Shown: positions 43,115 through 55,116 of the stretch, piece after piece | Numbering within the stretch: the first letter of the stretch is position 1 | How the letters are laid out: each line of letters starts with the position of its first letter | Origin: Colocasia esculenta | Taxonomy: Eukaryota > Streptophyta > Magnoliopsida > Alismatales > Araceae | DNA: 64,000 bases | Direction of reading: 5' to 3' | Assembly (NCBI GenBank): GCA_014218235.1 | Contig: CM024755.1 | Location: 33,624,713 to 33,688,712 of the forward strand | Notes under the pieces: generated by a model | The model's database searches: none | Seen by the model: only the letters and a program-made list of their open reading frames with translations | Told to the model about the DNA's origin: nothing | Translations under genes and position numbers: made by a program

Positions 43115-46100
43115 TCACTGAATTTTACATAGGCCTAATTCTCTTCTAAGAGATGTGAACCTATCCTCTGCCAATGGTTTTGTAAAGATATCAGCTAGTT
43201 GTTGTTCTGTTGGTATGAAGCTAATTTCCAAATTTCTATTTGCAACCTCATCTCTCAAGAAGTGATGACGAATTTCTATATGTTTTGTCCTAGAGTGTTG
43301 AATGGGATTCTTGATAGATTGATTGCACTAGTGTTGTCACATAGGATTGGTGTGCATCCAAGGTCAATGTCGTAGTCACACAACTGACTTTTTATCCACA
43401 ACACCTGTGTTGCACAACTCCCTGCAGCAACATATTCTGCCTCTGCAGTGGAGAGTGCAACCGAATGTTGCTTCTTGGATGCCCACGAAACCATGCAACC
43501 ACCAAGCATCTGACAATAGCCACTAGTGCTCTTCCTGTCAATTTTACATCCAGCATAGTCAGCATCAGAATATGAGATTAAGTTAAAGCTACTCCCTGCC
43601 GGATACCAAAGACCCATGTCATGTGTACCTGAGAGATACCTGAATATTCTCTTAACTGCAATTTGGTGGCTTTCCTTTGGACTAGATTGATATCTAGCAC
43701 AGAGGCAAACACTGAATTGTATGTCAGGTCTACTTGCAGTAAGATAGAGGAGTGAGCCAATCATACCTCGGAAATGTTTAGCATCTACCGGTTTACCTTT
43801 CTCATCACTTTCTAGCTTAATGCTTGTGCTCATCGGTGTTGAGGCAGGTTTTGCAGTTTCAAACTGAAATCTCTTGAGAAGCTCTTTAACGTATTTTTCT
43901 TGGTTTATGAAGAAGCCATCTTCCATTTGCTTGACCTGCAGACCAAGAAAAAATTGAAGCTCCCCCATTAAGCTCATCTCAAATTCACTGTGCATATGAT
44001 GTGAGAATTCTTCACAAAGTGATGGGTAGTAGAGCCAAAGATTATGTCGTCCACATACACTTGAACAACAATGATGTGTGTGCGAACTTTCTTTGTAAAG
44101 AGAGTTTGGTCTACTTTACCTCGTGAGTAGTTTTTGCTTACCAGAAATTGGCTTAGCCTGTCGTACCAAGCTCGGGGTGCCTGTTTCAAACCATAGAGAG
44201 CCTTGTGCAATTTGTATACATGGTTTGGTTTGTCATGAAGTTCAAAGCCAGGTGGTTGAGAGACATAAACTTCCTCTTTGATGTAGCCATTTAAGAAAGC
44301 AGTTTTAACATCCATTTGATATAGTTTGAACTTGTTTGAGCATGCATAAGCTAACAAGATTCTGACTGCTTCTAGTCTAGCTACAGGTGCAAAAGATTCT
44401 TCAAAATCCACACCAAATTCCTGATTATACCCCTTTGCAACCAGTCTAGCCTTGTTTCTCACCACCTTTCCCTCTTCATTTAGTTTATTCCTAAAGACCC
44501 ATCGTGTTCCAATTACAGAAATTTCGGGGGTTTAGGAACTAAGCTCCAGACATTGTTTCTTTGAAATTGACCTAGCTCCTCATGCATAGCATCAATCCAT
44601 GAATTTTCGTTTAAGGCTTCTTCAACATTTTTAGGCTCCACTTGAGAGACAAAGGCTAAATGATCCTGTTCAACTATTTGATGAACTTGAGACCTAGTTT
44701 GAACTGAATCATTTATGTTACCTATGACATTCTCAAGTGGATGAGCTTTAGAGTACCTCACACTTGTGATTGTTGAAGGACCGGGTTGATCTTGCACTTC
44801 AGAAGTCTGTTCTGGAGGAGGGGTGGCTGGAGGACTCCATGTTGTGGATCTTGTGCAGGTACTTCATCTTCATTTCTGAACAGAAATCCGTCATTTTCAT
44901 CATTGTACCTGCGTAGATAGCCATTGATTATTGTTGGAACTGACTTAGAGATTGTGTTTGGTTTTCTTTGCAGTTCTTCATGTGTTGTATCTTCAGTGTC
45001 ATCTTGAAACCTGTAAGGATTAGGACTGTTAGATTTGGTTTGAGATTCATCAAATACAACATGTGGAGTTTCTTCCACTTTTCTGGTTTTAAGATTAAAC
45101 ACTCTATAAGCTCTAGAGTGTTCTGAGTATCCAAGAAAAATACCTTTGTCGCTTTTGGCTTCAAATTTGTCCAGATCAATTTTATCATTGTTATGTATGA
45201 ACACCTTTGAACCAAAAACTCTGAAGTGTCCAAGGGATGGTTTCTTACCTTTCAGAAGCTCATAGGGAGTTTTCTTGAATACCGGTCTTACCATGGCTCG
45301 ATTGAGAATGTAGCATGACGTGTTTACTGCTTCTGCCCAAAAGGTTCTGGAGAGTTGATTTTCGATCAGAAGCGTACGAGCCATCTCCACCAAGGTTCTA
45401 TTTTTCCTCTCCACAACCCCGTTTTGTTCTGGAGTTCTTGGGGAGGAGAACAAGTGTTCTATTCCTTGGTTCCTGCAGAAATCAGTGAAGGAGTGGTTGT
45501 CAAATTCTCCCCCGTGATCAGTGCGAATGGAGCATATCTTGTTGGACATTTCCATGCTCATTTTATTGAAGAAGTCTTCAAAAACATTCAGTGCATCATT
45601 CTTATGAGCCAGAAATTTCACCCAAGTGAACCTTGAAAAGTCATCTACAATGACAAAACCATACCGTTTGCCAGTGAGACTCAGTGTTCTAGTAGGTCCA
45701 AATAGGTCCATGTGCAACAGTTCATATGCTTTGGAAGTACTTACCGGTGCTTTCGATTTGAAGGATTTCGGGTCTGTTTTCCCTGTGCACATGCATCACA
45801 GAAATTTTCATTTTTCTTGAATGGAATTTCAGGAAGTCCACTTACAAGTTTGAGCCTCATTATCTTGTTCAAAACATTGTAACTCGCATGTCCAAGCCTA
45901 CGATGCCACAATGTAAGCTCATCCTGTTTATTTGCTACAAGACATAAATCATTATTTTCTGGATCATCCAAATCAACCATGTAGATGTTATTCATTCTTT
46001 TTCCAGAAAATTTGAGACTTCCTGTTTCCTTATCAAGGATTTGACATGAATCTGATTCAAAAACAATTTTATGGCCTTTATCACACAATTGACTTATGCT

Positions 46101-46352
46101 AAGCAAATTGTGATGAAGACCATCAACTAATAGTACATTATCTATTGAGTTGGAGGCAAACTTACCAACCTTACCTGAGCCAATGATCTGGCCTTTGTTG
46201 TTACCTCCAAAGACAACGTGACCTCCGTCTTTTTCCACGAGCAAACTGAATTTTTCTTTATCGCCCGTCATATGCCTCGAGCAGCCACTATCCAGGTACC
46301 ATTTGTTTTGATTGTGTGCTGCTAGGCATTCCTGCACATGTGGATCAGACAA
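43115..46352 (-). pseudogene. pol: pol of Sirevirus F: PR-IN-RT-RH (frameshifted)
   Basis: Protease YLDSGCSRHMTGD (from 46352); integrase zinc finger HRRLGHAS...CDACAQGK; a frameshift near 45780; integrase core LLHMDLFGPTRT, SIRTDHGGEFDN, EQNGVVERKNRT (45792-44758); RT with AFLNGYIKEEVYVSQPPGF, YGLKQAPRAWYDRL and QVYVDDIIFGS (to about 44000); RNase H with YSDADYAGCKIDRKSTSG. It ends ELGLCKIQ at a TGA at 43115-43117. Catalytic residues are all present. Breaks near 45780, 44780, 44530, 44030 and 43310 are single-base losses when compared with E, so this pol may be intact in the real genome. Confidence 0.9.
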
Positions 46353-48329
46353 GAGGTTTTGGTACCCAAATTACTTTGGGTGCCGTTTCATCATTCATGC
46401 CAAACAGTAAATGCTTTGGAATCCAGATTTGTTTAAATTTCTGTTTTAGTGGATTGTTCCAGCATTGTTTCATTGTGCCCAATCTTTTTACAGATCTTAC
46501 ATGATGATGGCTTATGAACAACAGTGGATTTTGGATTCTTAGTTGCATGCATAGGCATCTTACCCTTTTGTTGCCTAGTGAGCTTAGCATAGGAACTTGC
46601 TGTTTTGCCTTGGGACATCCCTGTTTGGGGTTGGTAGAAACTCTTAAGCTTAGTTGGAACAAATTTGGTAGCCTTAGGTTCCTGGTTTTTGCCCTTGGTT
46701 TGATTTTTCCTTTTCCTTGAGGGATTTTGATTGCTAGAACTTGGGATAGGATCAGTGAATTAGTCAGCAGATTTTTCCTGTTTCCTTTGGCTTGGGATTT
46801 TGAAACCCAATCCCATGTCTAGCAACAAACACATTGGATCCTAAGATTGCATCTAGATTCTGTTTGCTCTTGACAAAACTAGATAGATCCTTTTTTGCCT
46901 TTCAATTCCTTTTCAGCTTTTTCCAATTTCTCTTTTAGATCAGTATGCTCATTGTTTAGAGTTTCAAGGAGGTTCATTAGATCATCTTTCTCTTTTTGAG
47001 CTTCTTGAAGCTTAATTTTCATGCTATCCATCTCTTCACTGTGTGTTTGTTCATCTATTTTCATCATGTCAATTACCTTATTCAGAGATTCAATTTCATC
47101 ATTATTATCAGTTTCATGAATAAGGAAATTAACTTTCTTCTTGAGTGCTTTATTTTCTGATTTGAATTGACGGAATTTTTCAAAAAGGACAGTGTATGCT
47201 TCTTCCCATTCAGCAGTAGAAAAAGACTCAAAGGAAGAATTACCTCAGAGGAGTCATCACTCCTTGCCATAAGACAGTGAATCTCGTCATCTCCTGAGGT
47301 AGCTTGACTTTTTTCATCATCGTCTTCATCACTCCATGTAGCCAGCATTGCTTTGGCTTTCTTGAAGACGAACTTGTCCTTTTTCAGTTTCTTCTTGAGC
47401 TCGGGGCACTCTCCTCTCATGTGTCCCTGCTTCTTGCACTCATAGCACACAACATCAGATTTTTATTGGACGAATCAAACCTGTTGGTGCCTTTTTGGAA
47501 AGGTTTGGAGTTTCCTGAACCTTCTCTTGAATTTTAAAAACTTCTTAAACTGTCTAGTGAGCATGGCCATTTCATCATTCTCACTATCAGTAGAGGTTTC
47601 AGACTCAGACCCTTCCTGTTGGGCATTCTTTTGGAATCTGAAGATACTTTGTTGAGGCCTTCAAGGCAATTGACTTCCTTGGATTCTCTTCAGTTTCTTT
47701 TCTTTTACATTTAGTTCATAAGTCATGAGAGATCCAATCAATTCATCCACTTTCATTGTTGAAAGATTCTTGGAATCCTCGATGACAGTGACTTTGGTGT
47801 TCCATGAGGATGGAAGAGACCGAAGTATCTTCCTCACCAAATCACTTTCTGAGTATTCCTTCTTAAGACCTTTCAATCCATTTATAGTACCATGAATCTA
47901 GCAAACATGTCAGAAATTGTCTCATCACGGTTCATCTTAAACATTTCATATTCTGAGACTAACATGCTTACTTGGATTCTCTCACCTCAGACGTACCTTC
48001 ATATATCAACTCGAGCTTGTCCCACATCTCCTTAGCTGAGGTGCATGTGGAGACTCTCGAGTATTCCTTTGGGTGGACCGCGCACTGCATCATGTTGAGG
48101 GCGCTCCAGTTGAGTGTCCCTTTTGCAATCTGGTCCTTGGTCCATGTATCTTCGTCTTGAGGCAATCCATATGGTCCTGTTCTGACTATCTTCCACAATT
48201 CATAGTTTTGTGCTCGTGACGTAGAAACACCTGCATGCGGTTTTTCCAATATGGATAGTCAGTGCCATCAAAGAAGGGTGGCCTGGTCACAGAGTGTCCC
48301 TCGGCCATATACCCCTTGGTAGATTCCAT
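46345..48329 (-). pseudogene. gag: gag of Sirevirus F, long form with coiled coil
   Basis: Start MESTKGYMAEGHS at 48329; YPYWKNRM intact; a 1-base shift near 48225; NYELWKIV and LNMMQCAVHPKEY; knuckle CYECKKQGHMRGEC at about 47445. It continues with a long Lys/Glu-rich coiled coil (LQEAQKEKDDLMNLLETLNN near 47000) and a second half-knuckle CKICKKIGHNE near 46540. It joins protease through VIWVPKPLV at 46345. Several 1-base indels (47880, 47470, 47240 region) break it. The coiled-coil region is absent in E. Confidence 0.85.
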
Positions 48330-48390
48330 TTGATCGTGAATCTCCTGATCGTTAGATCAAATAGATAAAGCAATAAATCGGAGAAACCAC

Positions 48391-48402
48391 GCTCTGATAC
48401 CA
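48391..48402 (-). promoter_or_regulatory. Primer binding site, initiator tRNA-Met (F)
   Basis: GCTCTGATACCA on the plus strand is TGGTATCAGAGC on the coding strand, two bases from the LTR. Confidence 0.93.
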
Positions 48403-48404
48403 AT

Positions 48405-49724
48405 TGAAGGGTTGCGGAATTCCCAATATGGTAATCTAGAAGGGGGGTTGAATAGATTACTGCTCTTAAAAACTATTATCACGTTCTTTTTCTTAAAGCA
48501 GATTATCAAGACAGTATCAAGATCTAAACTATGTGTAGATGATGTAGAAACCTATCTAGTGGTGAATATGCAACGTGTCTATCAAACATCTATCGTAGAA
48601 ATGATCAAACCACGAGACACGCAGATTTACGTGGTTCGGAGTACACAACAGTGTATCCTACGTCCACGGCACACACACACACACAGAGTAAACTGCTTAT
48701 GAGCGAGTTCAGTGACTACAACTCACACACACACGTGTTTTCTGATGTGCACCCACGATCAGAACAACACACACACGTGATCTCAAGCACAAGAGACGCT
48801 TGAATCACACAAACACACACACAGTTGATGAGAATTATGAAACAGGAAGAGTTCAGAGCGTAGGAGTAAATCCTAATGTGGAACTCTTCTGAGAACGCCT
48901 GGATGGAGTTCAAACTTCGACTTGAGTGCTCTGGACTGATGGAGAAGGTTGAATCCACGACGATCTATCTTCAGTACTGCAGGATCAACTGATCTTTCGG
49001 TCTCTGCACTGCAGACTTGAAGCAGAGCAGCAGCAACTTCTTTTCTCTTGGACTTGGCTTTAGGGTTTTTGGTTGTGGCTGCTTCTGTACGAGATTCTCT
49101 TCAAAAGGATGCTTATATAGTTGTGTTTTCATGTGGAGAGTCGTGGGACTTGAAAACACAATCTTGGATATGAAGGAAGGTTTCCGTATTTGAAGATCCT
49201 CTGCATCTGTCGACAGGTTCTGAGTATCTGTCGACAGATTGCAACAGATTTGCAACAGACAGACTTCAGGTTGCTCTGGTCTGTGGCATCTGTCGACAGG
49301 CGATATCCATCTGTCGACAGGCAGAGACAGTTTTGCCAAAACACAGAACTCTGGTATTTCTGTCTGCGACATCTGTCGACAGGTCTCTGAGAATCTGTCG
49401 ACAGGTGCTCTCAGTACTCTTCAGTCTGATCACAACTGCGGCATCTGTCGACATATGCCTTTGGGTCTGTCGACAGGTACATGTATACTCTGTGATTGTG
49501 ATCATTTTCTCATGATTTGAGAAGGCTTGGTTATATGCATTTGTACCTGCATGATAAAACATGTATAGTTAGGTATAATGTAGACATAGATAACCAAATA
49601 TTGTATCATCTTAATTGACATGTATGAAACCTCAATTCAACTCATTCATCATTAAAAACATTGTTGACTTTCATTTATCACTTAGAGTGTGAATTCACTT
49701 AGTTTCCAGAATATGAACCCAACA
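48405..49724 (-). repeat. 5' LTR of Sirevirus F
   Basis: 1320 bp, nearly identical to 38931-40254. The TATA is at 49112-49120. The array starts at 49207, 49228, 49290, 49311, 49373, 49395, 49445 and 49467 (inner spacings 21, 21, 22, 22). Differences from the other LTR are mostly short indels in repeats or homopolymers. Confidence 0.94.
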
Positions 49725-50314
49725 GTATGGTCGCCGTTGTAGGACACTGCTTCACTGGTTCAGGAGGAGAGAGGCAACTTTTGGGACTAGAGATGGTGCA
49801 GTAGTGTGTAGATACAGTCAGGCAGAGGCTTCAGGCAGTGCAGAGCAGGCAGAAGAGCTATGCAGATATCCGCAGGAGGTCATTGCAGTTCAGTGTGGGT
49901 GACCTTGTGTTCTTGTGAGTTTCACCGACCGAGGGAGTTATGAGATTTGGTAGGAAGGGAAAGCTCAGTTCCAGGTATATTGAGCCTTTCCCTATCACAG
50001 AGAGGATCGGCGAGGTAGTTTACAGGTTGAGTTTTCTGGCAGAGTTGGTAGGCATGCACAGTGTTTTCCATGTTTCGCAGCTCATGAGGTATGTTGCAGA
50101 TCCGTCGCACATGTTGGACTACTCGCACCTTAAGGTAGCACCAGACTTCTCAGTGCCAGAGTACCTGGTCAGAGCTGTCGACCGCAGAGTGCAGTAGTTG
50201 CGCCAAAGGTAGATTCCGCTGGTCAAGGTCATTTGGGAGAATCGCGTTGGTGGCGAGGCCATCTGGGAGCGCGAGGACGAGATGAGAGAGCAGTTCCCGT
50301 ATTTGTTTGATTAA
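49725..50314 (+). pseudogene. pol: C integrase end and chromodomain-like tail
   Basis: It resumes C after F (YGRR...RTLLHW). The GPY/F-like module follows (GKLSSRYIEPFPITERIGEVVYRL; FHVSQLMRYVADPSH), then the tail with KVIWENRVGGEAIWERED, ending PYLFD at a TAA at 50312-50314. TAG/TGA codons near 49801, 49917, 50194 and 50209 interrupt it. The tail matches those of A and B and resembles the chromodomain-like C-terminus that targets chromoviruses to heterochromatin. Confidence 0.85.
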
Positions 50315-50390
50315 TTGGTATGTTATCTTTCCTTGCACTACTTTCCGGTTTGAGACCGAGTTTATTTTAATTTCGAGGATGAAATTTATT

Positions 50391-50403
50391 AAGGTGGGTG
50401 GGA
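50391..50403 (+). promoter_or_regulatory. Polypurine tract of C
   Basis: AAGGTGGGTGGGA directly precedes the 3' LTR. It is largely purine with two T interruptions. Confidence 0.7.
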
Positions 50404-52756
50404 TGTAAGACCCGGCCCTCTTGGGCCCTTGGCCCTATTCTCAAGGTCGCAGCAGGCACTCTGGTCGCCACATGGTCGCGCCAGGGGAGCCCGTCGCGAC
50501 ATGGTTTGTGTGGTGACACACCTGGCTATCGCAACATGGTCGTGACGGGGGTGGGTGTCGTGTTCTTATCGCGGCATCTGGATGCATCGCGATTGCTTTT
50601 CTGACAGACGCGACCATTGTCCTGTCTGTCAGAATGGCCTTGTCGGGAGCCAGGTGCATACAGTGTTGACGTGACCTGTCAGGCCGTCACATTCTAGTTT
50701 CCCGGTCTTTGAGGTTTAACCGCTTTTTGGGGTCGCGCCGGGGGTGGCCGTTGCGACATGGTCGCGATGCTTAGGGGCATCGCGACATGGTTGTTTTCGC
50801 GCCGGACCGACCCGTCGCGTCTTGGGGGCTGTCGGTTTAAAACCGAGGTTGCGTCCCATTCTCCCCCTCTAGCCCTTCCTCTTCTCCTTCTTCCCTCTTC
50901 TCCCTCTCTCGAGCTCCCTTGCGTTTTCTCGGCAGTTCTTAGTGCTCGTGGAGCTCGTGCTGAGGTGGTGCCGTCCCGTTCGTGTAGGGGACATGGTCGT
51001 GGTGCTTGGAGCGAGGAGGAGGTGGTCATTCCGACGTGAAGGCCCCAACGGGTCAGCTCTACTTGTGGAGGTAGGGACCCTTGTTCTCTTCTGGCCCGAG
51101 CATTCTCCCCTCCCCCTTGAGATCATGTTTTCCCTGTGGTTTGGGTTGTGGGGGTGTGAGGAACCATGCTCGTGTTTGAGTGTTGATTCCATCAAGCGTA
51201 GATTCTTGTAAATCCATGCTTTGTGGGGTTTTGAGGGTGGTTTGGCTTGCTTAAAGGTTTATATGGTGTTTAGCATGCTCCCCTCCCCTGGGATGCGTTT
51301 GTATCATGTTTTAGGGTGATCTCCGGGAGGATCACTCCGGAACCCCCCCTCGGCTGAAGACGCGACCTCTATAGAGGTCGCGATGATGTCGCGACCGGTA
51401 GAGCCGCCGCGACATAATCGCGACGCTATTGAGTGTTGCGACCTAGTCGCGACGGCTTGGGTCTCCGTGACAGTGTCGTGACAGCTCTGGGCATCGTGAC
51501 CTTGTCGCGACGGCCCGATGGGTCACGACTACAGCAGAGACAGGTTAAGTCCTTGCGAAGTTCATTTTCTGTGAAGTCTTCGCCATTTCCGCTTCTTACT
51601 GTACCTGTGGCACCAGTGCTAGTTTCCTAGTATGGTCCTACACTAGTCGTTCGCCCGGTGCTCGGCACTTGAGGGCTTGTCCCGTGAGAGAGATTGTTAT
51701 CATTGCCTAGGACCCCCGTCCCCGCGCGCCTGCTGAGGGAGTACTCTAGGCGGCGGGCGTGCTCGAGTCGCAGACTCTGGAGCGGAGGGGAAAACGGTGG
51801 TTAGAATAGCGGCATTGAGTCATTTGCAGAGCTCTCGTAGTTGGTCTGGGACGCTGAGGTCATTTTGAGGAGTTCTTCCCGGCGCAGTCCAGCTAGTCCT
51901 TTTCTCACTGCCTCGCTCTTTGTGGCCCTGGAACCACTTAGAGAGGCCAGGCGTGGGACCGTAGTCCAGCCAGACTATGGCAGTTACTGTTCTGTTACTT
52001 GTGTCTTGCCTCACTCTGAGGAGATGTGGAGGTTTGGACCTGGGTCGAGGATAAGACGTCAGTGGACGCACCTGACCATTGACTAGTGGTAGTGTTTTAT
52101 GTAGCTAGTGTTTCTTGTTCAGGCAGGCTTCCCCCTATCTGTGTTACTCGTCCCGTGTGTGGGTCACGATGAGCAGTCGTACGGAGTTTCTGACCGTGTT
52201 GTTCTTTCCGTACCGTCGCTAGTTAGTAGCTTTGCTTCCGCACTTTCTTTCGTAGGTAGAAGATATAACTGCTGTCATTTAATTAAGTACATAGTTTTGA
52301 CTACCTGTTAGAGCCAGTAGGAGATTGGTAGTCCCTACTGAGCTTCTGTTGTGAAGCTCATCCCTCATTTTTCCTAGGTGAGACTTCTCAGCAGTGGCAG
52401 GGCGTGCGCCGGGCGAAGGAGACGGGGAGGTAGTCATGGTCCCCATAGCTAGCAGTGGGTTCCCCCTCTCAGTTGTATGTCACCCTCGGGGTATGCCCCT
52501 AAGGGACTTGTTATTCCCTTGCTTTTACTTGTACTCGTTGTGTGTGTTGGGACTGTACCTAGAGCGTTATGCAGCGGTCTCGCTCTCTTTTCTGCTTCCG
52601 CGTGTGTGCTTCTAGTTCAGCAGCTGACATTTACTTCCTTTACATATTCTGTTAGACTTGTGTTATAGCTCTTCCGGGTCTCCTGATCCGTGGGCGGCGA
52701 CCACGAAAATCGAGTCCTCGGCTTCGGCCGAGGGTCGGGTTCTCGGGGTCGTTACA
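50404..52756 (+). repeat. 3' LTR of chromovirus C
   Basis: 2353 bp, partner of 18716-21054, rich in TCGCGAC motifs (about 50465-50820 and 51355-51530), with TTTAAAA at about 50837. Ends CGTTACA, then the TGTTC duplication returns to D's gag. Confidence 0.93.
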
Positions 52757-52827
52757 TGTTCAATGAGCAGTATTTTTCTGAAGTGGTTCAAGCAAAGAAG
52801 GCTAATGAGTTCGCTAATTTAAAGCAA
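52757..52827 (+). pseudogene. gag: gag of element D, right piece
   Basis: About 24 codons (FNEQYFSEVVQAKKANEFAN) continue the capsid domain in the same frame left at 18715. Similarity to plant gypsy gag ends after LKQ, just before LTR H. Confidence 0.82.
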
Positions 52828-52834
52828 CTCAGAA

Positions 52835-54245
52835 TGATGGTTTTAGAGACGCCATTTTGACATCATATCGAGCAAATTTCATGTTACACCGCAATGCCTC
52901 AAAGTGGCTCTCTTCAATTAACCTCCTGAGTGTTTTTTTCCTTTTTTCCAGATTTTTCTAGGATTTTTAGGAATTTTCCTAAGGAGTCTGATGGGGTCTG
53001 TGAACTTAAGTGATTCACGTCCGATGCAGTGGACTCCTTTTAGGGTGTGTAATACACGGCAGGTAATGCCGACGCGCATCACACTTGCTTTCTGTAACCT
53101 ACTCTAGTTTGATTCGCGTCCGGTCGGGCTGCCGCGATTAGCACCTAAACCTAAGCCATGCCCCTAAAGCCGCTGCATTTAGGAGCTCCCACGTCTCGAA
53201 TCATGGCGAATGGAATCGCGTCTACTTAAGACGTCGTGTTTCAAACCATCTGCCAAATCAAGATTGATTTTGTCAGAAGATCGATTCTGTTAGAAAACGC
53301 GGCGGTTATACCAGACGTGATTCTCAATGATAGCTATAGGCTATGATTGGCCAATCAAGCAGATCTTTTAAATAGCGGCGCTTTAGTCGGACGACGATTT
53401 AAAGATTTTTTTTCTAAAAATGGACCCCCGAGACCATTGTTTTGGAGAGAGGCTCTCTCACTGCGGCGAAGCCCTGTCGGATTGGAGACCCGCATTCCGA
53501 GACTAAGGAGAAGTGACTTCGATTCAAGCCATTCCACGCCTTCCTTCTTGGAATTTGGAGCTCTCGTCTTCCTCATTCCATTGGAGCGGGGCGGGAGGAG
53601 CACCTCTTCCACGTCGTCCACTTCTTCCAATCGTCTCCAAGAAACAGCCATCATCACCATTCATTCTCCTTTCCCTTCACTTTTACTCTTTTTACATTTA
53701 GTGCATACCTCTCACAGTGTTTTCACACACACACACACAACATCATTTACTCCATTCCCACTTTTTTTAGGACACAACATCATTTACTCCATTCCCACTT
53801 TTTTTAGGGGTGTAACACCACCCGACGAGGTGTGTTAATGCCCACTTAATTTTTTTTTTGCTTCATCTCATTTGAGCTTTTGCTACACCTCTCAAGTCTA
53901 ATCAATCTGTCACGTTTTCTTGTTGTTTTCTCTTTTGCAAGGTAACTTCATTTGGAGCTAAATCTCCTTTGCCGGTCGACCGGTGGAAGGAGTAAGAAGG
54001 ACTCACACACACTCTCTCGCGATCTTCGGGTGAAGGTAAGTACCGCACTTTTCCTTTCCGCATGTTTCCTTCGACACCCTCGTGTGTCTGGCGATCACAC
54101 CTCCATCTTGTGCACACACGCACATTTTGTTTTTTCTTCTCTCCACCCCTTTTTGCCACTTCTTTTCATCTACCTATATATCTTAGTTTTTTTTTAAATC
54201 AATCTCTTTGTGGAATGGTGTTTTTGAAAAGAAAACACATCTACA
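52835..54245 (+). repeat. LTR H, Tat/Ogre-like (5' LTR)
   Basis: The right end CTACA is placed three bases before a tRNA-Arg-type primer site. The left end is estimated at about 52835, where D's gag stops. It contains a T-rich stretch with TTTTTCTAGGATTTTTAGG (about 52953), a CCAAT-like GATTGGCCAATC (53345-53356), a TATA-like TTTTAAATAG (53367-53376) and a 37-bp tandem duplication (53735-53808). No second copy lies in the window. ORFs inside are not conserved proteins. Confidence 0.6.
53735..53808. repeat. 37-bp tandem duplication in LTR H
   Basis: Two identical units containing ACACAACATCATTTACTCC, at 53735 and 53772. Confidence 0.92.
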
Positions 54246-54248
54246 AAT

Positions 54249-54265
54249 TGGCGATCACGGTGGGA
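54249..54265 (+). promoter_or_regulatory. Primer binding site, tRNA-Arg type (H)
   Basis: ACAAATTGGCGATCACGG, with TGGCGATCACGGTGGGA as the primer site, resembles the Ogre/Tat signature and the 3' end of a plant tRNA-Arg with about three mismatches. Confidence 0.65.
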
Positions 54266-55106
54266 CACTTTCTTTTTTAGCTCGGTAACCTTCCATCGGC
54301 ACCCATTGTAATCACAGGGATTGTGCTCCCCTCGACACGAACGTGTACTAGACTAGTAGTGTGGAAATATATGTATGTGATCGCCACCTAGCAAGTCGCC
54401 TAGGATAGGAATAGATAATGGCTTACTTAAACTAGGAAAGGAAAGAGAACAAAACGGACCTGGTGTCGCGTTGCCATGGCCGCTGCGATAGCTGGTATCG
54501 CGTCGGCTTATGTTGACGCGTCTAAGGTCGCGTCACCCTCCGCCATCGCGTTCTCTGAATGCGGGAGAATCTGGGTGGACCTTCTTCTCGTCCTCCAGCC
54601 GGCCAGAGAACTAGAGCTTCTCGTAGATTTCACTTGCTTGCTTGCCTATCAAGATAATACAAAGAAACACCCCATTAGAATATGTTAAGCATAGTATCTA
54701 TTCTAAAGATGAAGAAAGTGAGGGATCATGGTGGGAACGCACCTGGGGGGTTTTGAACCCCTATGGGTGTGGGAAAACGTGGGTGGATAGTAAGTGTGCT
54801 CTATCTAGGAATAACATAAAAATGCATGTAGAAATAGGAGGAAGGAGGAGGAAGAAGATGAGCCCCATTGGGGCGACTCCCTGGCGTGGGTACAGCTCCA
54901 AAGATGTGCAACTGCTCCAGGAGATTGTTGGGGTCGCCCTCTTCACGCTCTGCGCTCCATTAATGGTAAAGGAGTAACTTTGTGGAGTGGAATGTGAAAG
55001 GAAATGGTATAAATGAGTGGCCGCGATGCTAAGTATGGGTGAGAGGGAATTTCGGCAGCCCTTCGGGGTGGTAATGAGGCTCCCCCCGTCCTTGAGGAGG
55101 GGCCTT

Positions 55107-55116
55107 GTTTTTATAG
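55107..55116 (-). promoter_or_regulatory. TATA box of LTR I
   Basis: CTATAAAAAC on the minus strand, about 200 bp downstream of the U3 palindrome array. Confidence 0.6.

Larger units (their letters stand above)
38931..49724 (-). mobile_element. Sirevirus-type Ty1/copia element F
   Basis: 10.8 kb, minus strand, flanked by GTATG (38926-38930, 49725-49729). It has the same architecture as E: 5' LTR (49724-48405), tRNA-Met primer site, gag with an extra coiled-coil region, pol, a 1.9 kb gap, a shortened ORF3, a polypurine tract and the 3' LTR. The two LTRs differ at only about ten places, mostly 1-2 base indels, so insertion is recent. Its frames are broken chiefly by single-base deletions rather than nonsense substitutions. 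Confidence 0.93.
18716..52756 (+). mobile_element. Ty3/gypsy chromovirus C, hosting E, G and F
   Basis: The LTRs 18716-21054 and 50404-52756 both run TGTAAGACCC...GTTACA and are flanked by the duplication TGTTC (18711-18715, 52757-52761). Without its three later insertions the element is about 9.7 kb. The plus-strand order is gag (21190-22398), insertion E, protease and RT (32921-34713), insertion G, RNase H and integrase (37694-38930), insertion F, integrase end and chromodomain-like tail (49725-50314). Every break is bounded by a matching 5-bp duplication. It is a Tekay-type chromovirus related to A and B but with a distinct LTR. Confidence 0.93.
14931..52834 (+). mobile_element. Ty3/gypsy element D (5' part), host of chromovirus C
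   Basis: Starts TGTAACACCCC at 14931 inside B's 3' LTR. It has a long 5' LTR, a tRNA-Met primer site at 17595, a leader ORF and the beginning of gag. The gag is split at 18711-18715 by element C and resumes at 52757 after the TGTTC duplication. Readable sequence stops near 52827, where the Tat/Ogre-like LTR H begins, so D's pol and 3' LTR are absent. The left duplication would be GTATG (14926-14930), but its partner is not in the window. Confidence 0.8.

Noticed and set aside
53347..53838. 163-codon ORF in LTR H
   Set aside because: It spans promoter-like sequence and the 37-bp tandem duplication, has no domain, and reads through the LTR.
54735..54790. Possible tRNA T-arm (GGTTTTGAACCCC)
   Set aside because: No cloverleaf with acceptor, D and anticodon arms can be drawn around it.
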